Assembly (NCBI RefSeq): GCF_009848685.1
Contig: NZ_WXTX01000001.1
Span: 310,001-374,000, forward strand
Direction: 5' to 3'
DNA from: Andreprevotia sp. IGB-42
GTDB taxonomy: Bacteria; Pseudomonadota; Gammaproteobacteria; Burkholderiales; Chitinibacteraceae
Length of the DNA: 64,000 bases
The position numbers and the translations under genes are program-made. Shown in pieces: positions 27,723-34,746 of this stretch; positions within the stretch are counted from its first letter, which is position 1; each line of letters starts with the position of its first letter. The notes beneath the pieces were generated by a model, which saw only the letters and a list, made by a program, of their open reading frames with translations, was not told the origin of the DNA and did no database searches.

Positions 27723-28790
27723 ATGAAACCATCGTTGATCGCAGCGATGCTCTGCGTGCTGGGCGCTGCCGGGCAAGCATGGGCTTGCTCACCGCCAATC
27801 CGCCCCATCGTCACGCTGCCTGCCGGCCCGGATGGCAAGCTGACCGTGATGCCGCCCGCGCTGGACCCGAACTACCCGTACATTCCGCCCCCCAATGCCG
27901 GCATGTGCCCGACTGCGGCACGTTATGCAAATAGTGCGTCGATTCCATCACTCACCGATCAGGAAATCACCGACCGCCTGGGGGGAAACCTGAATACGCC
28001 GCCGCTGGCTGCCGGCTGGTTGATCGACAAGGTATACAACGCGGGCGAAAAGGCCTCGTTCAATGCCAGGAACTACACCGCGCAGTGGTGGACACAGGGC
28101 CAGCAGCCGGATATCCCCGGTGGCGCATGGCTGGAAGATGCTGATGCCAACGGCCAGCAAAGCTGGAACGCCAGCCGCGCCTATGTAACCGGCGAAAAGG
28201 TGGTGTATGGCGGCAAGCTGTACAGTGCAAAATGGTGGTCACAGAACGAACAGCCGGGCAGCAATGAATGGGGTGCCTGGGAACTGCTGGGCGATCCGCC
28301 CCCGGGCATCATCGACCTGTCGCGGCTACCCGGCAGCTTCGAGGTCACCACCAGCAAGGTAAACGGCGAACTCACGCTGTATTTCAACGGTGCTAGAACG
28401 GTAGATATCTTCTATGCGGCGAACGGCCTTTGCAGTAGCGAAACGCTACCGCCGCGTAATTGGCCTGTGCATGCCGATCGCTGGGAGGTGCATGTGGATG
28501 GCGTGAAGGTGGCCGATAACCCGTTACCGCCAGCAGTCCAGACAGGGAATGCGCCCAATTCGGTCAGCTCGGCCAATCCCGACGGCAGTTGCAAACCGCA
28601 AGGCACCATCTTGGCGACCATCGGCAAGATCACTACACAGCAATATGTATCCACGCATCTGCCGGCTGGCACATCACGCTTTGTCAGCGTGTGGGCGTGC
28701 AAGGGCACACAATGCCGGCCAACCAAGTTGCTGGATCACAGCCTGATGGGGCAATCCTCCGGCGTACCACCCATTTACGTCAGCCCGTAA
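27723..28790 (+). CDS. Secreted protein with tandem CBM5/12-like modules, paralog 2
   Basis: A 355-residue paralog of the preceding gene with the same order of parts: signal peptide ending QAWA before Cys, LPAGPDGKL, SLTDQEITDRLGGNLNTP, and two CBM5/12-like modules. The modules read NARNYTAQWWTQ and GGKLYSAKWWSQ. The C-terminal domain ends WACKGTQCRPTKLLDH. The CBM region is far better conserved between the two than the first half of the C-terminal domain, suggesting divergence of the latter. The Thr/Pro linker is replaced by PNYPYIPPPN. ATG 27723 has GGAGGAG upstream in the shared context AACTGGAGGAGT. Function is unknown; extracellular chitin binding is inferred. Confidence 0.85.
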   Translation: MKPSLIAAMLCVLGAAGQAWACSPPIRPIVTLPAGPDGKLTVMPPALDPNYPYIPPPNAGMCPTAARYANSASIPSLTDQEITDRLGGNLNTPPLAAGWLIDKVYNAGEKASFNARNYTAQWWTQGQQPDIPGGAWLEDADANGQQSWNASRAYVTGEKVVYGGKLYSAKWWSQNEQPGSNEWGAWELLGDPPPGIIDLSRLPGSFEVTTSKVNGELTLYFNGARTVDIFYAANGLCSSETLPPRNWPVHADRWEVHVDGVKVADNPLPPAVQTGNAPNSVSSANPDGSCKPQGTILATIGKITTQQYVSTHLPAGTSRFVSVWACKGTQCRPTKLLDHSLMGQSSGVPPIYVSP

Positions 28791-28808
28791 CCGGCAACCG
28801 CAGCAACC

Positions 28809-28836
28809 ATGGCGAGCTGCAAAGCTCGCCATTTTT
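28809..28836 (+). terminator. Terminator of chitin-binding paralog 2
   Basis: ATGGCGAGCT (28809-28818) pairs perfectly with AGCTCGCCAT (28823-28832), followed by TTTT. Confidence 0.9.
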
Positions 28837-28862
28837 CCATTCCGCCGCAACCGCCATTCAAC

Positions 28863-29363
28863 TCACGATTGCAACGGCATCCAGATTGCCATCGTGCGCC
28901 CGGACTGGCCGGGTGCACTTGGTTCATCGTAACGCTCGAAACTGGGCGTATCGGCTGCCCGGTAACCTGATTCCGGCAACCACTCCGCCATCAGCCATTG
29001 CCAGCCCTGCTGGATGCCGGCAACAAAATCGCCCTGGTTGCTTGTCGGCGTTGTGGTCAGCACCGCGTAGCGGCCTGCGGGCAATGCCACGCTGCGGCAG
29101 CCGGCAGGTACCACGGTGTCCGCATCGGCCAGCACACCGATCAGGTAATTGAAATCCAGCGTGGCGTTATCGAACGCATGCACCACGCCAACATAGACCG
29201 CGGCGCCGGCGCGGCCTGGCAGCGTCGCCAGCATATTGCCTGCCTCCACCTGCTGCCAATGCGCGGGGATTTCGCGCTTGTTGCGGCCATCACGTGCCGA
29301 CGTGGCAAAATCGAACCCCAAGGCCAGATCGCCGGGGTACGCTTCTTCAATACGAACCTGCAT
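28863..29363 (-). CDS. GyrI-like small-molecule-binding domain protein
   Basis: A 166-residue stand-alone effector-binding (GyrI/AraC-E-bind) domain. It begins MQVRIEEAYPGDLALGFDFATS and carries the typical GxxxxY...LPAGRYAVLTTTP and QQGWQWLMAEWLPESGYR pattern. Such domains bind diverse small molecules and some hydrolyse cyclopropanoids. The reading frame continues to 29591, but ATG 29363 has GGGAGG 7 nt upstream and fits the family start. No DNA-binding domain is attached. Confidence 0.82.
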   Translation of the reverse strand: MQVRIEEAYPGDLALGFDFATSARDGRNKREIPAHWQQVEAGNMLATLPGRAGAAVYVGVVHAFDNATLDFNYLIGVLADADTVVPAGCRSVALPAGRYAVLTTTPTSNQGDFVAGIQQGWQWLMAEWLPESGYRAADTPSFERYDEPSAPGQSGRTMAIWMPLQS

Positions 29364-29715
29364 GTCTGCCTCCCGCCGGGAAATACCAGCATAAGCGCTA
29401 AAGATGAAACTGCCGGCTTCGCTTTCTGCAGAGTCGGCATGCACTTCACAAATGCCGAAAGGAAGCGCTACCGGATTATCTGCGACGCCCTCCGAAAGGA
29501 CTGCATTACCTGCCCGGCGGCTTGCCACAAACCCTTGCCGACAATGGCAAAATGACCCGAAGCACTGAAACCCGGCAATGATCCGCAGCAAAACGCTTAT
29601 ATTTCATTCTCCGGATGCGGCATGCCGTGCTACCTTCACTTCCTTGCAAGCAGCGGCATGGCTGATGCCCTGTGGTACGTTTTGAACTCGCCTCCGATCA
29701 CGACCCCGGCTCTGG
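29364..29715. other. Intergenic region without a recognised gene
   Basis: These 352 bp separate the GyrI-like gene from the divergently transcribed tonB. Frames crossing it are extensions of the GyrI-like frame without a ribosome-binding site. I see no Fur-like box, tRNA or clear promoter. Confidence 0.5.
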
Positions 29716-31512
29716 ATGAAACGGCAGCTTTCCATATATAGCGATGCAGAAATCGCGCAGCAGCGCAGGCGGCTTTGGGCGTCCAGCGCGCTGTCGCTGT
29801 GCCTGCACGCGCTATTGCTGATCCTGCTGCCGATGGCCATACCGCCAATCGCCAGCAGCGCGATAGGTGCTGGCGCGTGGTTGCTGGAAGTGAGCCTGCC
29901 TGTGCAGGTGCCAGCTGCTGCACTGCCCGTGCCGGAAATACCTGCACCGCCGCCGGCAGACAGCAAGCCACCCAAGCCCGTCGCGGCCAAAGCCGCACGT
30001 ACTCCCAAAACTGCCGCACCACCGGTCCACGTGGAAACGGCGCCTGCGCCCGCAGCGGCAGTTGCCGTCAGCGAGTTTTCCAGTTATTCCGTTCCGCCCA
30101 CCGAACAGCCCAAGGCTGATTTGCCACCGGCAAGTACAGCATCTGCACCCGAGCACCAGCGTGTGACCGAGCTGCCGGCAACCAGTACGCCGGTTCGCCC
30201 GGTACCGACCAGCATAGCCCCGGTCGTTGTTACATCGGCACCGTTGCCGGAAAACAAGCCGCAACCGACCTCCGAACCCAGCCCGCTACCGAAGCCGACG
30301 CTCACGCCGCTCCCGGTCGCCACGCAGGCGCCGGTACAGCCCGTCGCGCTGGCCGCCACCGCCGTGCCCACGCTGACACCAAGCAGCATCCCCAGCGCAC
30401 AACCGCAGGCCGAAGCCCGGCCGATGCCCAGCGAACGGCCAACGCCGTTGCCAAGCAACACGCCCACGCCCATGCCATTGCCAAGCAAGCCACCCACCGT
30501 ACCGCCGACGCCGGCACCGGTGCCAGTACGGGTAGAGGCAAGTCGCCCACCAACCCTCGCCCCCACGGCGGTGCCCAGCATCGTGCCCAAGGCTGCCACC
30601 GCGGTGGCAGCGCGGCCGACGGCAACGGCCAGCCCGGTCCCCCTGCCACCAGCCACGCCTCAGCCGGTTTCCACACCGGTACCGGCAATGACGTCGACAC
30701 CGGCTCCACGGGTGATTGCAACACCGGCGGCAACCGCCGCGCCGCAGCCTGCCGCCAGCGCAACGCCGCGGCCGGCCACCGTTACTCCCAAGGCAGCAGC
30801 CAGCGTGGAGCCAAGCAGCGCCCCCTCGCCTGCACCTGGCGCGCCCACCACGGCAGAAACGAAAGCAGCAACAACGTTGCCCACCACCAAACCAGGCACG
30901 CAAGCAGCATCCAGACCGGCCAGCAGCGGTTCTTCACCCGCAGCCAACCCCGCAACCGGCAGCAAGCAGGGCCAGACAAGCACCAGCACCGGCAGCGGTG
31001 ACACGGGCAACGGCAAGCGCACGCCATCATCCAATGCAGCGGGCAGGGAAGTGGTGGTCGGCGACATGTCCAGCATGCTGGCCAAGCCCAGCGCACCGCC
31101 AGCACTGGTCACCCGTTATGGCGACCTGAAGCCGGAAGTGCCGCGTGTCACCCGCAGTGGCATGGAAACACCACAACCCGATTCGATCACCCGCGCCATC
31201 TATTCGCTGTGGGAAGACCAGATACGCCGCAAGATCGTGCGTATGGGCGAAATGAACTTCCCGCGTGACGAGCGCGGCAAGGCCATCTATGGCCAGGTGC
31301 GGGTGCGCATCGTACTCAATGCCAATGGCACGCTGGCCAGCAGCACCATCATCGAGCCCTCCGGCAATATGGAACTCGACAAGGGTGCACTGCGCATCCT
31401 GCAGTATTCGTCCCCGTTCGGGCCGATTCCACGGCCGTTGCTCGATAGCGATGGCCAGGTGGTGCTGCTGCGCACTTTCTATTTCTCCAGCGACAAGTTC
31501 GGGCTGGAATAA
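29716..31512 (+). CDS. Long TonB-family energy transducer
   Basis: A 598-residue protein. A cytoplasmic start (MKRQLSIYSDAEIAQQRRRLW) precedes a single TM helix (about 22-45). A Pro/Ala/Thr-rich periplasmic region of roughly 400 residues (about 60-470, VPTPxP and PAxP units) leads to a TonB C-terminal domain (about 500-598, GQVRVRIVLNANGTLASSTIIEPSG). TonB couples the proton-motive force to outer-membrane receptors. Typical TonBs are 220-350 residues, so the linker is exceptionally long. No exbB/exbD or TonB-dependent receptor is adjacent. The ribosome-binding site before ATG 29716 is poor, so the exact start is uncertain. Confidence 0.85.
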   Translation: MKRQLSIYSDAEIAQQRRRLWASSALSLCLHALLLILLPMAIPPIASSAIGAGAWLLEVSLPVQVPAAALPVPEIPAPPPADSKPPKPVAAKAARTPKTAAPPVHVETAPAPAAAVAVSEFSSYSVPPTEQPKADLPPASTASAPEHQRVTELPATSTPVRPVPTSIAPVVVTSAPLPENKPQPTSEPSPLPKPTLTPLPVATQAPVQPVALAATAVPTLTPSSIPSAQPQAEARPMPSERPTPLPSNTPTPMPLPSKPPTVPPTPAPVPVRVEASRPPTLAPTAVPSIVPKAATAVAARPTATASPVPLPPATPQPVSTPVPAMTSTPAPRVIATPAATAAPQPAASATPRPATVTPKAAASVEPSSAPSPAPGAPTTAETKAATTLPTTKPGTQAASRPASSGSSPAANPATGSKQGQTSTSTGSGDTGNGKRTPSSNAAGREVVVGDMSSMLAKPSAPPALVTRYGDLKPEVPRVTRSGMETPQPDSITRAIYSLWEDQIRRKIVRMGEMNFPRDERGKAIYGQVRVRIVLNANGTLASSTIIEPSGNMELDKGALRILQYSSPFGPIPRPLLDSDGQVVLLRTFYFSSDKFGLE

Positions 31513-31598
31513 GACGCTACCGGCAAGAGCGCAGTCGGCAGCGTTGCACCGGGATTATCAGCAATGCCGGCAGTCCACCGGGGCAGCCAGGATGCAAG

Positions 31599-32252
31599 CT
31601 AGAACGGTGCCGGTGCGTCGAAGGTCATCGCCGCACCGCTGACCGGGTGTTGCAGCGACAGCAGCCGCGCATGCAGCAACAGGCGTGGTGCGCGTGGCGA
31701 CCATTCCGGCCCGCCGTACAGGGTATCGCCGAGCATCGGATGCCCGATCGCCTGCATATGAATGCGCAACTGGTGGGTGCGGCCGGTCACCGGCTCCAGA
31801 TCGACGCGGCTGCTGTTGCTGGCGGCATCGAACGCCACGCGCCAGAAGCGCGTGTGCGAGGGCTTGCCCGTTTCGAAGTTGACGTGGTGCAACGGCCGGT
31901 TGGGCCAATCGACGATCAGCGGCAAGTTCACTTCACCATCGGCAGCGATCTCGCCCCCCACCACCGCCACATAGCGCTTGTCCACCTGGCGATCCATGAA
32001 GGCCACGCTCAGATCACGCTGCATGAGCGGGCCGCGGCCGAAGATCACCAAGCCCGAGGTATCCATGTCCAGCCGGTGCACGGTCATGGCATCCGGGTAT
32101 TCCAGCTGTACACGGCTGAGCAGGCAATCGGCCTTGTCTTCACCGCGGCCGGGCACGGCCAGCAGGCCGGCAGGCTTGATCACGACCACGATGTGGTCGT
32201 CGGCATGGACAAGATCGAGCCCGGTATGGGCGGGTGGCTGGTAAATGGACAT
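31599..32252 (-). CDS. rluA: Dual-specificity rRNA/tRNA pseudouridine synthase RluA
   Basis: A 217-residue enzyme, essentially the same size as E. coli RluA, which makes pseudouridine at 23S rRNA 746 and tRNA 32. The catalytic Asp62 is in HRLDMDTSGL. RluA-specific segments LPLIVDWPNRP, ETGKPSHTRF and EPVTGRTHQLRIHMQAIGHPMLGD are well conserved. No S4 domain is present, as expected for RluA. ATG 32252 has a GGAG site and gives the typical short N-terminus; the frame opens at 32267. Confidence 0.92.
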   Translation of the reverse strand: MSIYQPPAHTGLDLVHADDHIVVVIKPAGLLAVPGRGEDKADCLLSRVQLEYPDAMTVHRLDMDTSGLVIFGRGPLMQRDLSVAFMDRQVDKRYVAVVGGEIAADGEVNLPLIVDWPNRPLHHVNFETGKPSHTRFWRVAFDAASNSSRVDLEPVTGRTHQLRIHMQAIGHPMLGDTLYGGPEWSPRAPRLLLHARLLSLQHPVSGAAMTFDAPAPF

Positions 32253-32429
32253 GGCAACTCCGGTCAAGCGCGCGGTTTTACCAGCCGGCGGTCAGCCCGG
32301 CAAGCGGCACGCATGCCGCATTGTGCGACAATCCGCCCTCTTCGCATCTGCAAGGCACATTCCGGCACGTGTTGAGCGCAGTGGCCTGCAATGCAGCCGG
32401 CTGCGCAAAACAGGTGGTACGGCGCCATC

Positions 32430-32825
32430 ATGGACAAAAAACTCATACACGTCTCCACGCTGGAGAACCTCGATACCTGGGCCAGATACCGCAACGGCAT
32501 GTGCCTGGATTGCCGCTCTGCCTGCTGTAGCATGCCCGTGGAGGTCAAGGTTTCCGATCTTGTCCGCATGGGCGTGGTCGATCCGTTCGAAGCCGAGCAC
32601 GAAGCTCCCAAGCAGATCGCCCGGCGGCTGCAAAAAGCCGGTGTGGTGGCGCATTTCAATTTCAAGCACAGCATCTTCACGCTGGCGCAGCGCGCCAGCG
32701 GTGAATGTACGTATCTGGATGCCGATACCCGTTTGTGCACCATATACGACCTGCGGCCCAATACCTGTAGGAACCACCCCAAGATCGGCCCGCGGCCGGG
32801 CTTTTGCGCGTACCGGAACAAATAA
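32430..32825 (+). CDS. YkgJ-family cysteine-cluster protein
   Basis: A 131-residue protein with the YkgJ/UPF0153 cysteine pattern: CLDCRSACCSMPV near the N-terminus, then CTYLDADTRLCTIYDLRPNTCRNHP and a final Cys (about 8 in total). The cluster likely binds zinc or an Fe-S centre; function is unknown. ATG 32430 is selected over an upstream in-frame start at 32391 because the family starts shortly before the first Cys motif. yigZ follows after 5 bp, suggesting a two-gene operon. Confidence 0.85.
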   Translation: MDKKLIHVSTLENLDTWARYRNGMCLDCRSACCSMPVEVKVSDLVRMGVVDPFEAEHEAPKQIARRLQKAGVVAHFNFKHSIFTLAQRASGECTYLDADTRLCTIYDLRPNTCRNHPKIGPRPGFCAYRNK

Positions 32826-32830
32826 GCGCC

Positions 32831-33451
32831 ATGCCGTATACCCTGGCCGCGCCGGTGAGCAGCCTGCTGGAAATAAAGAAAAGCCGCTTCATCGGCCTGG
32901 TGACGCCGGTGGCAGACCGGCCCGCCGCACAGGCCATCGTCGAGCGCTTACGCGTCGAGCACCCCGAGGCTGTGCATGTCTGCTGGGCCTTGCTGGCAGG
33001 CGGGCACTCCGCAGCGGTGGACGATGGCGAACCAGGCGGCACCGCCGGCCGGCCGATGCTGGAAGTATTGCGCCACCAGCAGCTGGAGCGTGTGCTGGCA
33101 GTGGTGGTGCGCTATTTCGGCGGTGTGAAGCTGGGGGCCGGCGGGCTGGTGCGCGCGTATACCGATACGGTGGCACAGGCACTGCTGCACGCCGAGAAAA
33201 TGCCGTTGCGCAGCATGGGCACGCTGCACGCCCGGGTGCCATATGCACAGGAAGGTCTGCTGCGCCGGCTGATCCAGCAGGAAGCGGATGCCGAATTGCT
33301 GGCGGTGGAACATGGTGATGCGGTCACCATCACGTTGCGCTTGCCAACCGATCAGGCTGGCAACTTTGCGCTGCAGGCCAGCGAAGCCAGCCATGGCGCG
33401 CTGCGCTGGCTCAAGCCGGACGAAACCGATCCAGCTACGAGCCAGCGCTAG
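32831..33451 (+). CDS. yigZ: YigZ/IMPACT-family protein
   Basis: A 206-residue protein with the IMPACT N-terminal signature: EIKKSRFIGLVTPV, DDGEPGGTAGRPMLEVL and VVVRYFGGVKLGAGGLVRAY. The C-terminal DUF1949 domain follows. The family binds nucleic acids in its structure; eukaryotic IMPACT modulates Gcn2 signalling, while the bacterial role is unresolved. It is 5 bp downstream of the YkgJ-family gene and ends 4 bp before the stop of the converging carboxypeptidase-regulatory-like gene. Confidence 0.93.
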   Translation: MPYTLAAPVSSLLEIKKSRFIGLVTPVADRPAAQAIVERLRVEHPEAVHVCWALLAGGHSAAVDDGEPGGTAGRPMLEVLRHQQLERVLAVVVRYFGGVKLGAGGLVRAYTDTVAQALLHAEKMPLRSMGTLHARVPYAQEGLLRRLIQQEADAELLAVEHGDAVTITLRLPTDQAGNFALQASEASHGALRWLKPDETDPATSQR

Positions 33452-33455
33452 CCAT

Positions 33456-33842
33456 TTAGAAAGTCAGGTGCAGATCGGGGCTACGACCACCGCGCACCAA
33501 CAGCTTGCGCTGCTGGGACTTGCCCTCGGATTCAGCCGCCAGCGTGTATTGACCATCCGGTAACTGGGCGTAGAAATACGGGCCTTCCGATTGTGCATCG
33601 ACCACCGCATTGCCTTGGCGATCCTTGATGGTGATCTGCACGCCCGAGAGGTAGGCACCGCTCTTCTCGGTCAGCAGCAAGTGCACGTTGTAATTGGCAC
33701 GCTCGCTCTTGATTGCGACTTCTTCGCTGTCACCCACACCGCCGCTGGTAAAACTGGCTGTGCTGTCGGCAGCGTAAACAGGGGCAATGGCCAGCATTGC
33801 GACAGTGGTAGCCTGCAGCAGACTGCGTTTGAAGTTGTTCAT
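33456..33842 (-). CDS. Small secreted protein with carboxypeptidase-regulatory-like fold
   Basis: A 128-residue protein with a clear signal peptide (about 1-24, ending PVYA). The mature part has the beta-sandwich pattern of CarboxypepD_reg/TQ-like domains: GVQITIKDRQGNAVVDAQSEGPYFYAQLPDGQYTLAAES. No catalytic site is visible. It is probably periplasmic and may bind a partner protein or glycan; function is unknown. AAGGAG lies 8 nt before the ATG. Confidence 0.75.
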   Translation of the reverse strand: MNNFKRSLLQATTVAMLAIAPVYAADSTASFTSGGVGDSEEVAIKSERANYNVHLLLTEKSGAYLSGVQITIKDRQGNAVVDAQSEGPYFYAQLPDGQYTLAAESEGKSQQRKLLVRGGRSPDLHLTF

Positions 33843-34102
33843 TGTCGGTTCTCCTTATGCATCCTCGCCCCATTTCCGGACTTACCGGACAAGACGCGGG
33901 TTCATGGAATTTCATTAAGCCTCCATTTTGCTGGCTGCACACAGCCACAATTCACGCATCTGCCGGTTCAAAATGCCAAAACGATATTGCAATGCCAGCC
34001 ATGCAGGCACCCGGAAAAATCCATGCGCTGATGGCAGACCGCATTGGCAAGGCCGGTGGGCAACGGGCAGAATCACGCACCTAGAAACAGGCAGGAATGA
34101 CC
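33843..34102. other. Intergenic region upstream of two divergent genes
   Basis: These 260 bp hold the divergent control regions of the small secreted protein and the DUF1415 gene. I see no RNA gene or terminator in it. Confidence 0.4.
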
Positions 34103-34657
34103 ATGATGCAAGACAAGGTAATCGCCGCAACGCGCAGCTGGGTGGAAAAAGCCGTGATCGGCCTGAATCTGTGCCCGTTTGCAAAAGCGGTCCATGTAAA
34201 GGAACAGGTGCGTTATGTGGTGAGCGAAGCACGCCACCTGGATGCATTTCTGGAAGATCTGGACCGCGAGCTGGATCTGCTGGCTGCGGCAGACCCGGCA
34301 CAGATCGATACCACCTTGCTGATCCATCCCACCCTGCTGGCCGACTTCCTGGATTTCAACCAGGTGATCGGCATTGCCGAAGAGGCTGTTGAAGAGCACG
34401 AGCTGGAAGGCGTGATCCAGATTGCCGCCTTTCATCCACAATTCCAGTTTGAAGGAACCGGCCCGGACGACATCAGCAACTACACCAACCGCTCACCCTA
34501 TCCTACGCTGCACCTGTTGCGCGAGGACAGCATTGCGCGCGCCGCAGCGGCGTTTCCCGATGCATCGGCTATCTTCGGGCGCAATATCGCAAAGCTGGAA
34601 GAACTCGGCCATAACGGCTGGCAAGCATTGCAGGTCGGGCCACCGGCAGCAGATTGA
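34103..34657 (+). CDS. DUF1415 domain protein
   Basis: A 184-residue cytoplasmic protein with the DUF1415 hallmarks NLCPFAKAVH (about 23-32), the segment FQFEGTGPDDISNYTNRSPYPTLHLLRE, and FGRNIAKLEELG. The invariant Cys in NLCPFA suggests a redox or metal role, but no function is established. Of three in-frame ATGs (34097, 34103, 34106), 34103 has the best spacing (6 nt) from AGGA. It precedes the sia operon, which has its own promoter-like sequence. Confidence 0.88.
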   Translation: MMQDKVIAATRSWVEKAVIGLNLCPFAKAVHVKEQVRYVVSEARHLDAFLEDLDRELDLLAAADPAQIDTTLLIHPTLLADFLDFNQVIGIAEEAVEEHELEGVIQIAAFHPQFQFEGTGPDDISNYTNRSPYPTLHLLREDSIARAAAAFPDASAIFGRNIAKLEELGHNGWQALQVGPPAAD

Positions 34658-34687
34658 TGAACTGGCTCCAGGATTCATGTTCCCGCA

Positions 34688-34717
34688 CTGACAACAAGCG
34701 CATTTTCAATTTATAGT
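34688..34717 (+). promoter_or_regulatory. Candidate sigma70 promoter of the sia operon
   Basis: CTGACA (34688-34693) and TATAGT (34712-34717) are each one mismatch from the consensus hexamers and are 18 bp apart, about 30 bp before the siaA start codon. Confidence 0.6.
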
Positions 34718-34746
34718 GAACGCCAAACTTACAGGGCAGGGCTGAC

